From: an uncultured Acetatifactor sp.
GTDB taxonomy: Bacteria; Bacillota; Clostridia; Lachnospirales; Lachnospiraceae
Length of the DNA stretch: 40,079 nt
Direction of reading: 5' to 3'
NCBI GenBank assembly: GCA_910586485.1
Contig: CAJUIA010000035.1
Location: 1 to 40,079, forward strand
The notes below the pieces were generated by a model that did no database searches, was not told the DNA's origin, and saw nothing but the letters and a program-made list of their open reading frames with translations. This document shows, one piece after another, positions 33,103 to 40,079 of the stretch (the stretch's first letter is position 1; every line of letters begins with the position of its first letter). A program made the translations under genes and the position numbers.

Positions 33103-33144
33103 GTCTCTGCGCGGGACTCGTCATGTCCGCCGCGCCTGTTTTGT

Positions 33145-34380
33145 TCAACTTTCATTTCCGCCGCCTGCTTCCAACGCTGCAATACGCTGGCTCACCGTGG
33201 GATGACCATATGTAAGTTTCACAATCAGCGGATGAGGTGATAGACAGATAAAAGAATTTCGTGCCACAGCCTTAAGGGCCGATACCAAAGCATCACCGAA
33301 GCCCTGTTCCTTTGCAAAGAGATCCGCCCTGTATTCAAAACGACGGGATAAACCTGCAGCTGGCAATCCCAGAAAAGGCGTCAGGAATGACAGGCATACG
33401 GTTCCCAGAAGATAAACGGCAAAGCCGTAATTTACCCTGTCAAAGCCAAAAGAGGAATAGATTTCAGGGACGGAAACCAGCACCCAGGCCAGCAGCACCA
33501 TAACCACCAGGTTGACCAGACTCATGCCCTGCACCTTCAGGTTATCTCTGTTTTTATTGTGGCCCATCTCATGCGCAAAAACCGCCACAATCTCATCCGG
33601 CGTCATCTGCTCCAATAGCGTATCATAAAGGACAATAGTTTTTGTCCTGCCTGCACCGCTGAAATAAGCGTTCGCCTTGGTGGAGCGCTTTGAACCGTCC
33701 ATTACCTTAATCTCACCCACCGTGCAGCCGTTTTCGCTTAACAGCCTGCACAACCGTTCTCTAAGCTCCCCCTCCGGCAAAGGCTCAAACTTGTTAAATG
33801 CCTTGGATAACACCGGATAAAGGAACACGATCAACAGCAGCAGTGCAAAAACAATGCAGGTAAATACAGGGATCAGCCAGTTCCCCAGCGTTTTATGAAG
33901 CCAAATGAACAGACAGCAGAGTCCGCCCATCAGCACCAGCTCAATCAGTGTACTTTTCATCCGGTCCAGGATAAAAGTCTTTTTAGTCATTTTGTTAAAG
34001 CCGTACTTCTGCTCCACCACCATCGTGCCTACGTAATCACAGGGAACGGAAACAAGCAGACCTGCCAAAAGATCTGCCGCCATAACAGTCAGTGCCGCAA
34101 GGTAATCCCCTTTCGGAGACACTCCGTATACAAGCCAGGCATACGCGTCAAGACCTATGATCAGATACACCACTAAATAGGAAAGCAAATGCCGTACAAA
34201 GTCAAGCCTGGTTGTTTCCTTATAATATTGCAGCCATTTCCGGTAAGCCGGCCCGTCATAAACATCTCTTACATTTTCCGGAATCTCCCTGTCCGCCGAC
34301 TTCATCTCCAGCCATTTCATAAAGGTCTGAAAGAAAAAAGTCAAAGTGATTACAATCACAGCAATTAACTTGTAATTCAT
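33145..34380 (-). CDS. M48-family membrane zinc metallopeptidase (Ste24/CAAX protease-like)
   Basis: An integral membrane protease with the zinc motif HEMGH at residues 270-274 and a likely third ligand in the downstream helix (RRFEYRADLFAKEQ, with the EYRAD glutamate). Several hydrophobic segments flank the catalytic part, and the N-terminal section (DVYDGPAYRKWLQYY) matches the CAAX prenyl protease N-terminal domain of Ste24-type enzymes. ATG 34380 has AGGAG seven bases upstream and gives 411 residues; the longer frame to 34437 is not supported. Bacterial members are thought to act in membrane protein quality control; the substrate is unknown. It follows the hydrogenase gene by 64 bases. 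Confidence 0.9.
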   Translation of the reverse strand: MNYKLIAVIVITLTFFFQTFMKWLEMKSADREIPENVRDVYDGPAYRKWLQYYKETTRLDFVRHLLSYLVVYLIIGLDAYAWLVYGVSPKGDYLAALTVMAADLLAGLLVSVPCDYVGTMVVEQKYGFNKMTKKTFILDRMKSTLIELVLMGGLCCLFIWLHKTLGNWLIPVFTCIVFALLLLIVFLYPVLSKAFNKFEPLPEGELRERLCRLLSENGCTVGEIKVMDGSKRSTKANAYFSGAGRTKTIVLYDTLLEQMTPDEIVAVFAHEMGHNKNRDNLKVQGMSLVNLVVMVLLAWVLVSVPEIYSSFGFDRVNYGFAVYLLGTVCLSFLTPFLGLPAAGLSRRFEYRADLFAKEQGFGDALVSALKAVARNSFICLSPHPLIVKLTYGHPTVSQRIAALEAGGGNES

Positions 34381-34444
34381 CCTTCTTCTCCTTTTATCTG
34401 ATTTTAAAGTACTTTTATCATATCGCACATACTTCAAAAAAACA

Positions 34445-35968
34445 TCAAAAAAGGTTCAAGAAAGTTTCAAGACTGTCTTCATCCGGCACCTGCTTTTCTG
34501 CTGCCTCTTTAAAGCCTGACACTGCCTTCATGGCCTGAGGCACGGCAATATTGGTGCCTGCTCCCGCCACACATCCCCCCGGACAGGCCATCCCTTCAAT
34601 CAGACAGCCGTTCTTTTTACCGGCTTTGGCCAGCAGCAGCATCTTCCGGCATTCCGCCAGACTCTCCGCATGTTCGATCTTAACCTCGGTACCGGAGTAA
34701 TATGTCTCAACGCACTCTTTTATGGCATTGGCAACGCCCCCTGCCACCCCATATCCTCTGCCTGCTCCCGTAGCATTTTCCAGAGCGTCCATGGCCTTTA
34801 TTTCCTCCAGCAGAATGCCTTTCGCCTCAAACATACCAGTAAGCTCTTCAAAGGTAATTACAAAATCCACATCCGAGCGCACTGTCCGCCTGCTGGCTTC
34901 CAGCTTCTTGGAAGCGCAGGGACCGATGAATACCACGGAAGCATCCGGATGTTCTTTTTTGATAATGCGGGCCGTGGCTACCATAGGGGTAAGCTCATTA
35001 CTGATTTTGTCTATCGTTTCCGGAAACAAATTTTTAGCCATCATGGACCAGGAAGGGCAGCAGGATGTAAGCGCAAATGCCTGATTACCCGTGGCAACCT
35101 CCTTTACATAATGCTCCGCCTCCTTCATGCAGCCCAAGTCCGCGCCAAGAGCCGTTTCATATACGTCCGCAAACCCCAGCTCCTTTAATGCAGCCTTGAA
35201 CATATCGGGCGTTACCCTCGGTCCGAACTGCCCTGCAAAAGCAGGGGCCACCTGGGCAATGATTTTCCTGCCGGACTGCATCGCCCGTATCAGTTGAAAA
35301 ATCTGAGATTTATCCGCAATGGCTCCAAAGGGGCAGCTGACCATGCACTGACCGCAGGAGACACACATCTTGCTGTCAATGCAGGCCCGCCCAAACCGGT
35401 CACTTTTAATGGCATTCACCCCGCAGGCCTTCTTACAGGGCCTTTCCTTATGGCAGATGGCATCATAAGGACAAACCTCTTTACATTTGCCGCACTGAAT
35501 ACACTTCTCCTGGTCAATCACCGATTTCCCGTCGATCATGGTAATCGCCTGCTTCGGGCAGACACTCTGGCAGGGGTGGGCAACACAGCCCATACAGGCG
35601 CTTGTAACCTCATAATGATTCTCAGGACAGGCGTTGCAGGCCGAAGGAATCACCTGCATCAGGGGCGGCTCGTAGTATTTTTCGTCAATATTGCTTTCCT
35701 CCAGACCTTCCGTCAAATGCCCCGGATGATCCCGGTTTTCCGGCCGCAAACTCATTCCCATGGCCAGACGCAGTCTCTCCCTGACGATGGCCCGATCCCG
35801 GTAAACGCTCTCCCAATACTGAGATTTCTCATAGTCTACAATTTTATAAGGAAGAGCTTCCATATCATCCTTCAGATTTGCGGAAGTGTACGCCAGATTT
35901 GCCACTTCCTTAAATACCCTTCTCCTGCGCTGCCGTACCGGAGTGTCAATTCCCCTCATGTCGCTCAT
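34445..35968 (-). CDS. Monomeric [FeFe] hydrogenase, group B type
   Basis: Catalyses reversible hydrogen formation, probably with ferredoxin. The three H-cluster motifs are present: TSCCPSW (301-307), GPCASKKLEA (Cys351) and ACPGGCVAGAGT (Cys462, Cys466). The N-terminal half holds several ferredoxin-type cysteine groups (about 111-140, 156-166, 202-212). The start MRGIDTPVRQRRRRVF and the motif variants (GPC instead of MPC; GAGT instead of GGGQP) fit group B (TIGR04105-like) rather than the well-studied group A enzymes. At 507 residues it is full length. AAAGG lies nine bases before the ATG. Maturases HydE, HydF and HydG are not in the window. Group B physiology is poorly understood. Confidence 0.9.
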   Translation of the reverse strand: MSDMRGIDTPVRQRRRRVFKEVANLAYTSANLKDDMEALPYKIVDYEKSQYWESVYRDRAIVRERLRLAMGMSLRPENRDHPGHLTEGLEESNIDEKYYEPPLMQVIPSACNACPENHYEVTSACMGCVAHPCQSVCPKQAITMIDGKSVIDQEKCIQCGKCKEVCPYDAICHKERPCKKACGVNAIKSDRFGRACIDSKMCVSCGQCMVSCPFGAIADKSQIFQLIRAMQSGRKIIAQVAPAFAGQFGPRVTPDMFKAALKELGFADVYETALGADLGCMKEAEHYVKEVATGNQAFALTSCCPSWSMMAKNLFPETIDKISNELTPMVATARIIKKEHPDASVVFIGPCASKKLEASRRTVRSDVDFVITFEELTGMFEAKGILLEEIKAMDALENATGAGRGYGVAGGVANAIKECVETYYSGTEVKIEHAESLAECRKMLLLAKAGKKNGCLIEGMACPGGCVAGAGTNIAVPQAMKAVSGFKEAAEKQVPDEDSLETFLNLF

Positions 35969-35988
35969 ATATTATACCTTTACGCTTT

Positions 35989-36071
35989 CCCCATCTTTGC
36001 CAGCTTTGCCGCCATGGTCCTGCCGGCCAGGCTGCTCTTAGTTTTCCCCCATCTTTGCCAGCTTTGCCGCC
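35989..36071 (-). repeat. Duplicated 3' end of prfA (two 25-base copies)
   Basis: A 25-base string is present at 35989-36013 and again at 36047-36071. The right copy is the last coding part of prfA (AAKLAKMG); the left copy lies beyond the prfA stop and could be read as MAAKLAKMGKA. The period is 58 bases. It is a relic of a tandem duplication or of exchange at the gene end. Confidence 0.8.
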
Positions 36072-37114
36072 TGATCGGCGGCAATACAGGCGTCCAAAAT
36101 CTCCTGAATGTCTCCGTTCATCACCTTATCCAGCTTATAAAGGGTCAAGCCGATACGGTGATCCGTAACACGTCCCTGGGGAAAGTTATAAGTCCGTATC
36201 TTCTCCGAACGGTCCCCGGTGCCGATCTGACTCTTCCTCATCTCCGCCTCCGCGTCATGCCGCTGCTGCTGCTCGATGTCATACAGCTTTGCCTTCAACA
36301 GGGCAAAGGCCTTGGCCTTATTCTGTATCTGAGATTTCTCCGTCTGGCTGTAGACCACGATACCGGAAGGATAATGTGTCAGGCGCACCGCCGAATCCGT
36401 GGTATTGACGCACTGTCCGCCGTTTCCGGATGCCCGCATCACGTCGATACGGATGTCCTTATCGTCAATCACAATATCAATGTCCTCATCCACCTCCGGC
36501 ATCACCGCCACACTGATGGTAGAGGTATGGATACGCCCGCCACTCTCCGTTTCCGGCACCCGCTGTACCCTGTGTACGCCGCTCTCGTACTTCATCCTGG
36601 AATACGCGCCCTGCCCGGTAATCATAAACTGTACTTCCTTCATGCCGCCGATACCGATCTCGTCGGCGTTAAGGGTCTCCACCCTCCATCTCTGACTCTC
36701 CGCATAATGTACATACATACGATAAATTTCCGCTGCAAACAAAGCCGCCTCGTCTCCGCCGGCTCCTGCCCGGATCTCTACGATCACGTTCTTATCGTCA
36801 TTGGGGTCCCTGGGCAGCAGCAGAATTTTCAGCTCCTGCTCCAGCTCTTCCACCCGCCTTCTGCTTTCGCTTAAGGTCTCCTTGATCATGCTCCGCATGT
36901 CTTCGTCGCTTTCCTCCTCCAGCATTTCCAAAGAGTCGGCAATATCCTGTCTGCACTTTTTGTACTCTGTATAAGCATTCACAATGGGAGTCAGATCGCT
37001 CTGCTCCTTCATCAGCTTCCGGAAACGCTCCTGATTATTAGCCACCGTAGGCTCATGAAGCTCTCCTAAAATCTCTTCGAATCGGATCAACAGATCCTCC
37101 AGCTTGTCAAACAT
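36038..37114 (-). CDS. prfA: Peptide chain release factor 1
   Basis: Recognises UAA and UAG stop codons and releases the finished peptide on the ribosome. The GGQ motif is at residues 232-234 (SGNGGQCVNTTDSAVRLTH), and the codon-recognition tripeptide is PET at 187-189 (RVPETESGGRIHTS), which marks RF1 rather than RF2. The ATG at 37114 begins MFDKLEDLL and gives 358 residues; a GTG at 37126 overlaps the AAGGTG site and is unlikely. It directly follows prmC, whose product methylates the GGQ glutamine. Confidence 0.96.
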   Translation of the reverse strand: MFDKLEDLLIRFEEILGELHEPTVANNQERFRKLMKEQSDLTPIVNAYTEYKKCRQDIADSLEMLEEESDEDMRSMIKETLSESRRRVEELEQELKILLLPRDPNDDKNVIVEIRAGAGGDEAALFAAEIYRMYVHYAESQRWRVETLNADEIGIGGMKEVQFMITGQGAYSRMKYESGVHRVQRVPETESGGRIHTSTISVAVMPEVDEDIDIVIDDKDIRIDVMRASGNGGQCVNTTDSAVRLTHYPSGIVVYSQTEKSQIQNKAKAFALLKAKLYDIEQQQRHDAEAEMRKSQIGTGDRSEKIRTYNFPQGRVTDHRIGLTLYKLDKVMNGDIQEILDACIAADQAAKLAKMGEN

Positions 37115-37132
37115 ATTAATAACCACACCTTT

Positions 37133-37199
37133 TCACAACCTGCGAATTTGAGCCGCAGGCACAAATTTGCGTGTGAAAAATTTATTTTTCACACTAACC
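37133..37199 (-). repeat. Hairpin spacer between prmC and prfA, copy 3
   Basis: Two inverted repeats fill the gap: GCGAATTTG with CAAATTTGC (37142-37170), and a GTGTGAAAAAT/ATTTTTCACAC hairpin with a two-base loop (37171-37194). As in copy 1, the element on the minus strand begins exactly at the TAG stop codon of the preceding gene, TAGTGTGAA. The plus-strand tail CACACTAACC is shared with the elements before prmC. Confidence 0.6.
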
Positions 37200-38093
37200 A
37201 CCAAATCCCAGCGTTCCGCACACTACTCTGTCCAGACCGCCGTAATCTCTGACCACCATAACCGCGAGAAAGCCTGCCTCTTCCATCAGGCGGCTCACCG
37301 CCTCTCCCTGATCGTATCCGATCTCAAAAATAAGCGTTCCGCCCTTTCGCAGATACCGGCGGCATTCCGCAAGTATCCTCCGATAAAATAAAAGGCCGTC
37401 CTCACTGCCATCCAGCGCCTGCCGCGGCTCATAATCCCGCACCTCCGGCATCAGCGTATCCATCACATCACTCTTTATATATGGCGGGTTTGAAACAATC
37501 ATATCAAACATACCCTCCACATTTTCAAACAGATCGCCCTGTACAAAGCTTATGCGCCTTTCCCCGGACTCCCCTGCCGCTTCGGGATTCTCCGCCGAAG
37601 CCTCCAGGGCTCGGTCCCCCAAAAGCTTTCGGGCATTTTCTTCCGCTGCCTGCAGCGCTTCCCTCGAAATATCCGCCCCCACACCTTCACAATCGTTGGA
37701 ATAATGCAGCAGGCTGATCAAAATACAGCCGGAGCCCGTACACATATCCAGGATCCGCATACCGTCATGAAGATTCTGCAGCGCTTCCTCCACCAGTATC
37801 TCCGTATCCTGCCTGGGAATCAGCACATGCTCGTTCACGGTAAATTCCAGCCCCATAAAATTCTGTACTCCGGTAAGATACTGCAGGGGGATATGCCTGG
37901 AACGTTTCTCCACCAGCTCCCTGTACCTGCTCTCCTGCTTACCAGTCACCTCTCTGTCGCCGTGGGCCAGCAGCGTATTCCGGTCCGTACCGCAGACATA
38001 TTCCAGCAAAAGCCGTGCGTCCGTCCCGGCCTCCGGAACAAGGGCAGCCGTAAGAACCGCTTTCCCCTCGTCATAAGCCTCTTTATATTTCAC
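37194..38093 (-). CDS. prmC: Release factor glutamine methyltransferase
   Basis: Methylates the GGQ glutamine of release factors 1 and 2 using S-adenosylmethionine. The Rossmann motif LDMCTGSGCILISLL and the substrate motif NPPY (VSNPPYIKSD) are present, with an N-terminal helical domain before them. GTG at 38093 is the best start because GGAGG lies five bases upstream; ATG 38105 would place the Shine-Dalgarno inside the gene, and the open frame to 38159 runs through hairpins. The region DRALEASAENPEAAGESGERR (residues about 158-178, read as an acidic insertion) makes it slightly long (299 residues). The start codon itself lies in the border of a repeated hairpin element. Confidence 0.93.
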   Translation of the reverse strand: MKYKEAYDEGKAVLTAALVPEAGTDARLLLEYVCGTDRNTLLAHGDREVTGKQESRYRELVEKRSRHIPLQYLTGVQNFMGLEFTVNEHVLIPRQDTEILVEEALQNLHDGMRILDMCTGSGCILISLLHYSNDCEGVGADISREALQAAEENARKLLGDRALEASAENPEAAGESGERRISFVQGDLFENVEGMFDMIVSNPPYIKSDVMDTLMPEVRDYEPRQALDGSEDGLLFYRRILAECRRYLRKGGTLIFEIGYDQGEAVSRLMEEAGFLAVMVVRDYGGLDRVVCGTLGFGG

Positions 38094-38304
38094 ACTAACC
38101 TCCATGATTCCGCTCTGCGGAATCTCAAATTGGGATGAGAAATGCCGTATTTTAGGCATTTCTCGGTGTGAGACTTAGAGTTTCTCCGCGAAGCAGCCTA
38201 TGCTGCGAGCGGCTAGAAACTCTTCTCACACTAACCTCCATGATTCCGCTCTGCGGAATCTCACAATCCCACGGAGCTAAAGCTCCGATGAAGAATGCCG
38301 CGGC
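38090..38304 (-). repeat. Tandem multi-hairpin spacer upstream of prmC, copy 2, with 38-base direct repeats
   Basis: An identical 38-base sequence lies at 38090-38127 and 38226-38263. Each copy has the hairpin GATTCCGC-TCT-GCGGAATC, a GGAGG site and TTAGTGTG. Between them are a perfect ten-base-pair hairpin (38137-38164) and a larger stem of nine, four and five base pairs (38177-38223). The 12-base linker between these two hairpins matches that of copy 1 in length and in eight positions. Further left (minus-strand upstream) is GGAGCT-TT-AGCTCC. The left-hand copy supplies the real prmC ribosome-binding site; the other is a decoy. Confidence 0.7.
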
Positions 38305-39279
38305 TCATTCCTGATTTTGAGGCTCTTCGCCGTCCTCCATCCAGGTTTCGTCCACCTCATAGCCAAAGTTTTCATAGAGGAAGGTTTTCCAGTCAAACAC
38401 CGCTTCCACCGCCGCAATGGCCACCTCCGCCATCTCCCTGTCCGGCTCCTTTGTAGTCATCCGCTGAATCCACATTCCCGGCATGGAAAGAATCAACACA
38501 AAAATATTGTTGCTGCGGCCTGCAAGCCTGATCAGCTCATAGGAAATCCCCGCCACTACCGGCATCAGCAAGATACGGATCAGAATCCGCTGTGCCGGAT
38601 TGTCCACCCTGATAAAAAAGAACAGAATGATACTGATAAACAATACGAAGAAAATAAAGCTGGTGCCGCATCTTCTGTGCAGCCTGGAGCTTCGCATCAC
38701 ATTATGCACCGTCAGAGGACGGCCCTTCTCAATGCAGTTGATACACTTATGCTCCGCGCCATGGTAACGGTACAGCCTCCGAATATCCTTCATAAAGCTG
38801 ATGCCCCAGATATAAAGGATAAAAACCACAATGCGGATGCCGCCTTCAATAATGGCCATCAACGATTCATTGCGCACAAAGCCTCTGAAAAGAGATGCCA
38901 GATAATAAGGCAGTACAATAAAAAGTCCCACCGCCAGGGCTATGGACAAAATCGTCACCAGCGTGTTCGCCAGTTTACTGCCGCCCCCGCCCTGCTTTTC
39001 CTGCTCATCCTCCGCCCCGTCACAGACAGCGGCAGAATAATTCAGACATTTCATTCCCAGCACCAGCGAATCTATAAAGTTAAAAACACCTCTGATCAAG
39101 GGAATTTCCTTAATCTTGCTGCCATGCAGCAGCCCCTGGTAATTCTCCAGCTCCACCGCAATCTCTCCGTTCGGTTTCCTCACGGCCACCGCATACCTTT
39201 CCTGGTTTTTCATCATAATGCCTTCCAGCACAGCCTGCCCGCCAATACCGGAATAGCATTTCTTTTTTCTCCTTGCCAT
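38305..39279 (-). CDS. DUF1385-family membrane protein
   Basis: A 324-residue protein matching DUF1385: the opening GIGGQAVLEGIMMKN and the central FMKDIRRLYRYHGAEHKCINCIE with HGAEHK are diagnostic. About four membrane segments are visible (near 105-135, 140-165, 210-235, 240-260). The biochemical role is unknown; the gene is very often found between rpmE and prmC/prfA in Firmicutes, as here. The ATG at 39279 is chosen for the GGGG upstream; a GTG at 39291 is possible. It probably starts the DUF1385-prmC-prfA transcript or shares the rpmE promoter past a terminator. Confidence 0.92.
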   Translation of the reverse strand: MARRKKKCYSGIGGQAVLEGIMMKNQERYAVAVRKPNGEIAVELENYQGLLHGSKIKEIPLIRGVFNFIDSLVLGMKCLNYSAAVCDGAEDEQEKQGGGGSKLANTLVTILSIALAVGLFIVLPYYLASLFRGFVRNESLMAIIEGGIRIVVFILYIWGISFMKDIRRLYRYHGAEHKCINCIEKGRPLTVHNVMRSSRLHRRCGTSFIFFVLFISIILFFFIRVDNPAQRILIRILLMPVVAGISYELIRLAGRSNNIFVLILSMPGMWIQRMTTKEPDREMAEVAIAAVEAVFDWKTFLYENFGYEVDETWMEDGEEPQNQE

Positions 39280-39362
39280 AATAATCCCCACGCTGCCCTT
39301 TTGCAGCCCTAATGATAATGATTGAACAAACTATCTGTCCGCCCGGAATTGTTCATGAACAG

Positions 39363-39396
39363 AAAAGGTTGAGATACAAGCACCTCAACCTTTTTT
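39363..39396 (-). terminator. Terminator after rpmE
   Basis: An 11-base stem, AAAAGGTTGAG with CTCAACCTTTT, lies eight bases beyond the rpmE stop, with T residues completing its 3' arm on the minus strand. It is more strongly T-flanked on the plus strand (six T residues), so it may work both ways. Confidence 0.75.
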
Positions 39397-39403
39397 GCGA
39401 TTC

Positions 39404-39604
39404 TTATTTAACGCCGTATTTCTTGTTGAACTTCTCAATCCGTCCATCGGCTCTTGCAGTCTTCTGCTGGCCGGTGTAGAATGAATGGCACTTGGAGCAA
39501 ACTTCCACATGAATCTCCGGCTTCGTGGAGCCGGTCACAAAAGTATTGCCGCAGTTACAGGTTACGGTTGCCTGATAGTACTGGGGATGGATTCCTTCCT
39601 TCAT
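39404..39604 (-). CDS. rpmE: 50S ribosomal protein L31
   Basis: Structural protein of the large ribosomal subunit, 66 residues. It begins MKEGIHPQYYQATVTCNCGN and carries the four zinc-binding cysteines of the C+ form (Cys16, Cys18, Cys36, Cys39). GAGAGGTGAG precedes the ATG at 39604. A separate promoter lies upstream. The order rho-rpmE is conserved in Clostridia and Bacilli. Confidence 0.97.
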   Translation of the reverse strand: MKEGIHPQYYQATVTCNCGNTFVTGSTKPEIHVEVCSKCHSFYTGQQKTARADGRIEKFNKKYGVK

Positions 39605-39684
39605 CTTCTCTCACCTCTCTATATTAATTACATGCTATTCTTCGTTCTCATCCGCACTGCCTATGGAACCACAAACAGCGGTAT

Positions 39685-39713
39685 TATTGTAGCACAAGGT
39701 TTGTACTCTTGCA
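39685..39713 (-). promoter_or_regulatory. Promoter of rpmE
   Basis: On the minus strand TTGCAA and TACAAT are separated by 17 bases, about 80 bases before the rpmE ATG. The spacer is nearly all of a 16-base string that occurs again at 40012-40027, next to the broken end of rho. Confidence 0.7.
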
Positions 39714-40027
39714 AGACCTAATTTAAATTTTTACCGCTTCTTCATATAAACTTATTCTTTTTCACCATCTGTACAAACTCAAAATTGCTTCTGGTCCTTG
39801 CAAACATATCCAGTATCCTGTCCGTTGCTTCGTCCGGCTTCATGCCGTTCAATGCCTTTCGCATAATGTTGATGGCCTCCAGTTCTTCCCTGTTCAGCAA
39901 AAGATCTTCTCTTCTGGTGCCGGACTTTGCCAGGTCAATGGCCGGGAAAATCCGTTTCTCCGAAAGCTTACGGTCAAGCACCATTTCCATATTACCCGTA
40001 CCCTTAAATTCCACAAGGTTTGTACTC
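39692..40027. repeat. 16-base direct repeat flanking the rho fragment
   Basis: CACAAGGTTTGTACTC is found at 39692-39707 and 40012-40027 in the same orientation, 320 bases apart. The first lies in the rpmE promoter spacer. The second lies exactly where similarity to Rho ends. A chance match of this length within 400 bases is very unlikely. Confidence 0.8.
39742..40014 (-). pseudogene. rho: C-terminal fragment of transcription termination factor Rho
   Basis: These 90 codons match the end of the hexameric RNA helicase Rho: EFKGTGNMEMVLDRKLSEKR, FPAIDLAKSGTRREDLLL and FARTRSNFEFVQMVKK. In normal Rho the block EFKGTGN is preceded by sequence such as SRMDDVIYE; here the frame upstream reads KHPSTNLV and meets a TAG stop at about 40037-40039. 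The rest of Rho is therefore missing or displaced. Because the window ends 65 bases later, I cannot tell a true disruption from an element boundary or an assembly join. The GTG at 40014 is not a real start. Confidence 0.75.
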
Positions 40028-40079
40028 GGATGTTTGACACCCTAACCTCATAAAAATACCCTCAAAGCCGTTACCGGCT
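40015..40079. other. Right-edge sequence of unknown origin
   Basis: It is not Rho coding sequence. On the minus strand it contains AGCCG-GTAA-CGGCT (a small hairpin), GGGTGTCAAAC and the second copy of the 16-base repeat. It may be the end of an inserted element or a chimeric contig tip. Confidence 0.3.

Larger units (their letters stand above)
32514..33144. other. 631-base spacer with two promoters and a candidate RNA
   Basis: No protein gene is convincing here. The left part has the minus-strand promoter of the EAL gene with repeated CTCATTTGG strings. The middle has a T-rich tract, then a strong plus-strand promoter and an A/G-rich transcribed stretch ending in a hairpin (see separate entries). 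The right 50 bases are the downstream flank of the M48 protease gene. Confidence 0.6.

Noticed and set aside
33071..33214. Small hydrophobic plus-strand frame starting inside the terminator hairpin
   Set aside because: Its start lies in the loop of the 33053-33090 hairpin, no well-spaced Shine-Dalgarno is present, and most of it is antisense to the M48 protease gene.
40015..40079. Group II intron or defined insertion sequence end interrupting rho
   Set aside because: Only 65 bases are visible; no intron domain V/VI, transposase or clear terminal inverted repeat can be read. Kept as a finding about the junction only.

Overview
The window looks like chromosomal DNA of a Gram-positive, anaerobic, probably spore-forming Clostridia member, most likely Lachnospiraceae. 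The support is a moderate base composition with Shine-Dalgarno-rich starts, LplA/B/C-type sugar ABC transporters with a DUF5696 lipoprotein, RemA, a monomeric group B [FeFe] hydrogenase, RqcH, and possible Spo0A boxes. No rRNA, tRNA, CRISPR array or complete mobile element was recognised. Family calls rest on motifs read by eye, not on database searches.

Left part (62-18514): a carbohydrate locus whose enzymes point to pectin. A ten-gene minus-strand operon runs from a pectin methylesterase (13838) through a 990-residue solute-binding protein carrying two extra beta-sandwich modules, two permeases, an NHL/TPR membrane-anchored protein, a Yip1-family membrane protein, a DUF5696 lipoprotein, two more permeases and a second, lipoprotein solute-binding protein. 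It thus encodes two importers without an ATPase. Divergently transcribed are a two-TM AraC-type sensor-regulator and an SGNH (rhamnogalacturonan acetylesterase-like) hydrolase. Both esterases lack signal peptides, so the likely scheme is uptake of methylated and acetylated pectic oligosaccharides followed by de-esterification inside the cell.

Middle (18526-29877): a second AraC regulator with a GyrI-like domain, then a housekeeping minus-strand operon (yicC family, remA, gmk, rpoZ, rimO, pgsA, cinA, TrmH-family methyltransferase) under a near-consensus sigma-A promoter at 25983-26011. rqcH is divergent on plus, and recJ converges on it with a shared bidirectional terminator.

Right part (30228-40014): a 7TM-PAS-degenerate GGDEF-EAL protein, a 631-base spacer holding a strong plus-strand promoter and a possible noncoding RNA, an M48 protease, a group B [FeFe] hydrogenase, prfA, prmC, a DUF1385 membrane protein, rpmE and the last 90 codons of rho. 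The rho homology stops abruptly at about 40010, where a 16-base copy of the rpmE promoter spacer appears.

The least expected features are small-scale: a family of multi-hairpin spacers running from stop codon to ribosome-binding site, with conserved borders but different stem sequences (2838-2999, 37133-37199, 38090-38304); the candidate RNA at 32768-33102; and the composition of the transporter operon itself.
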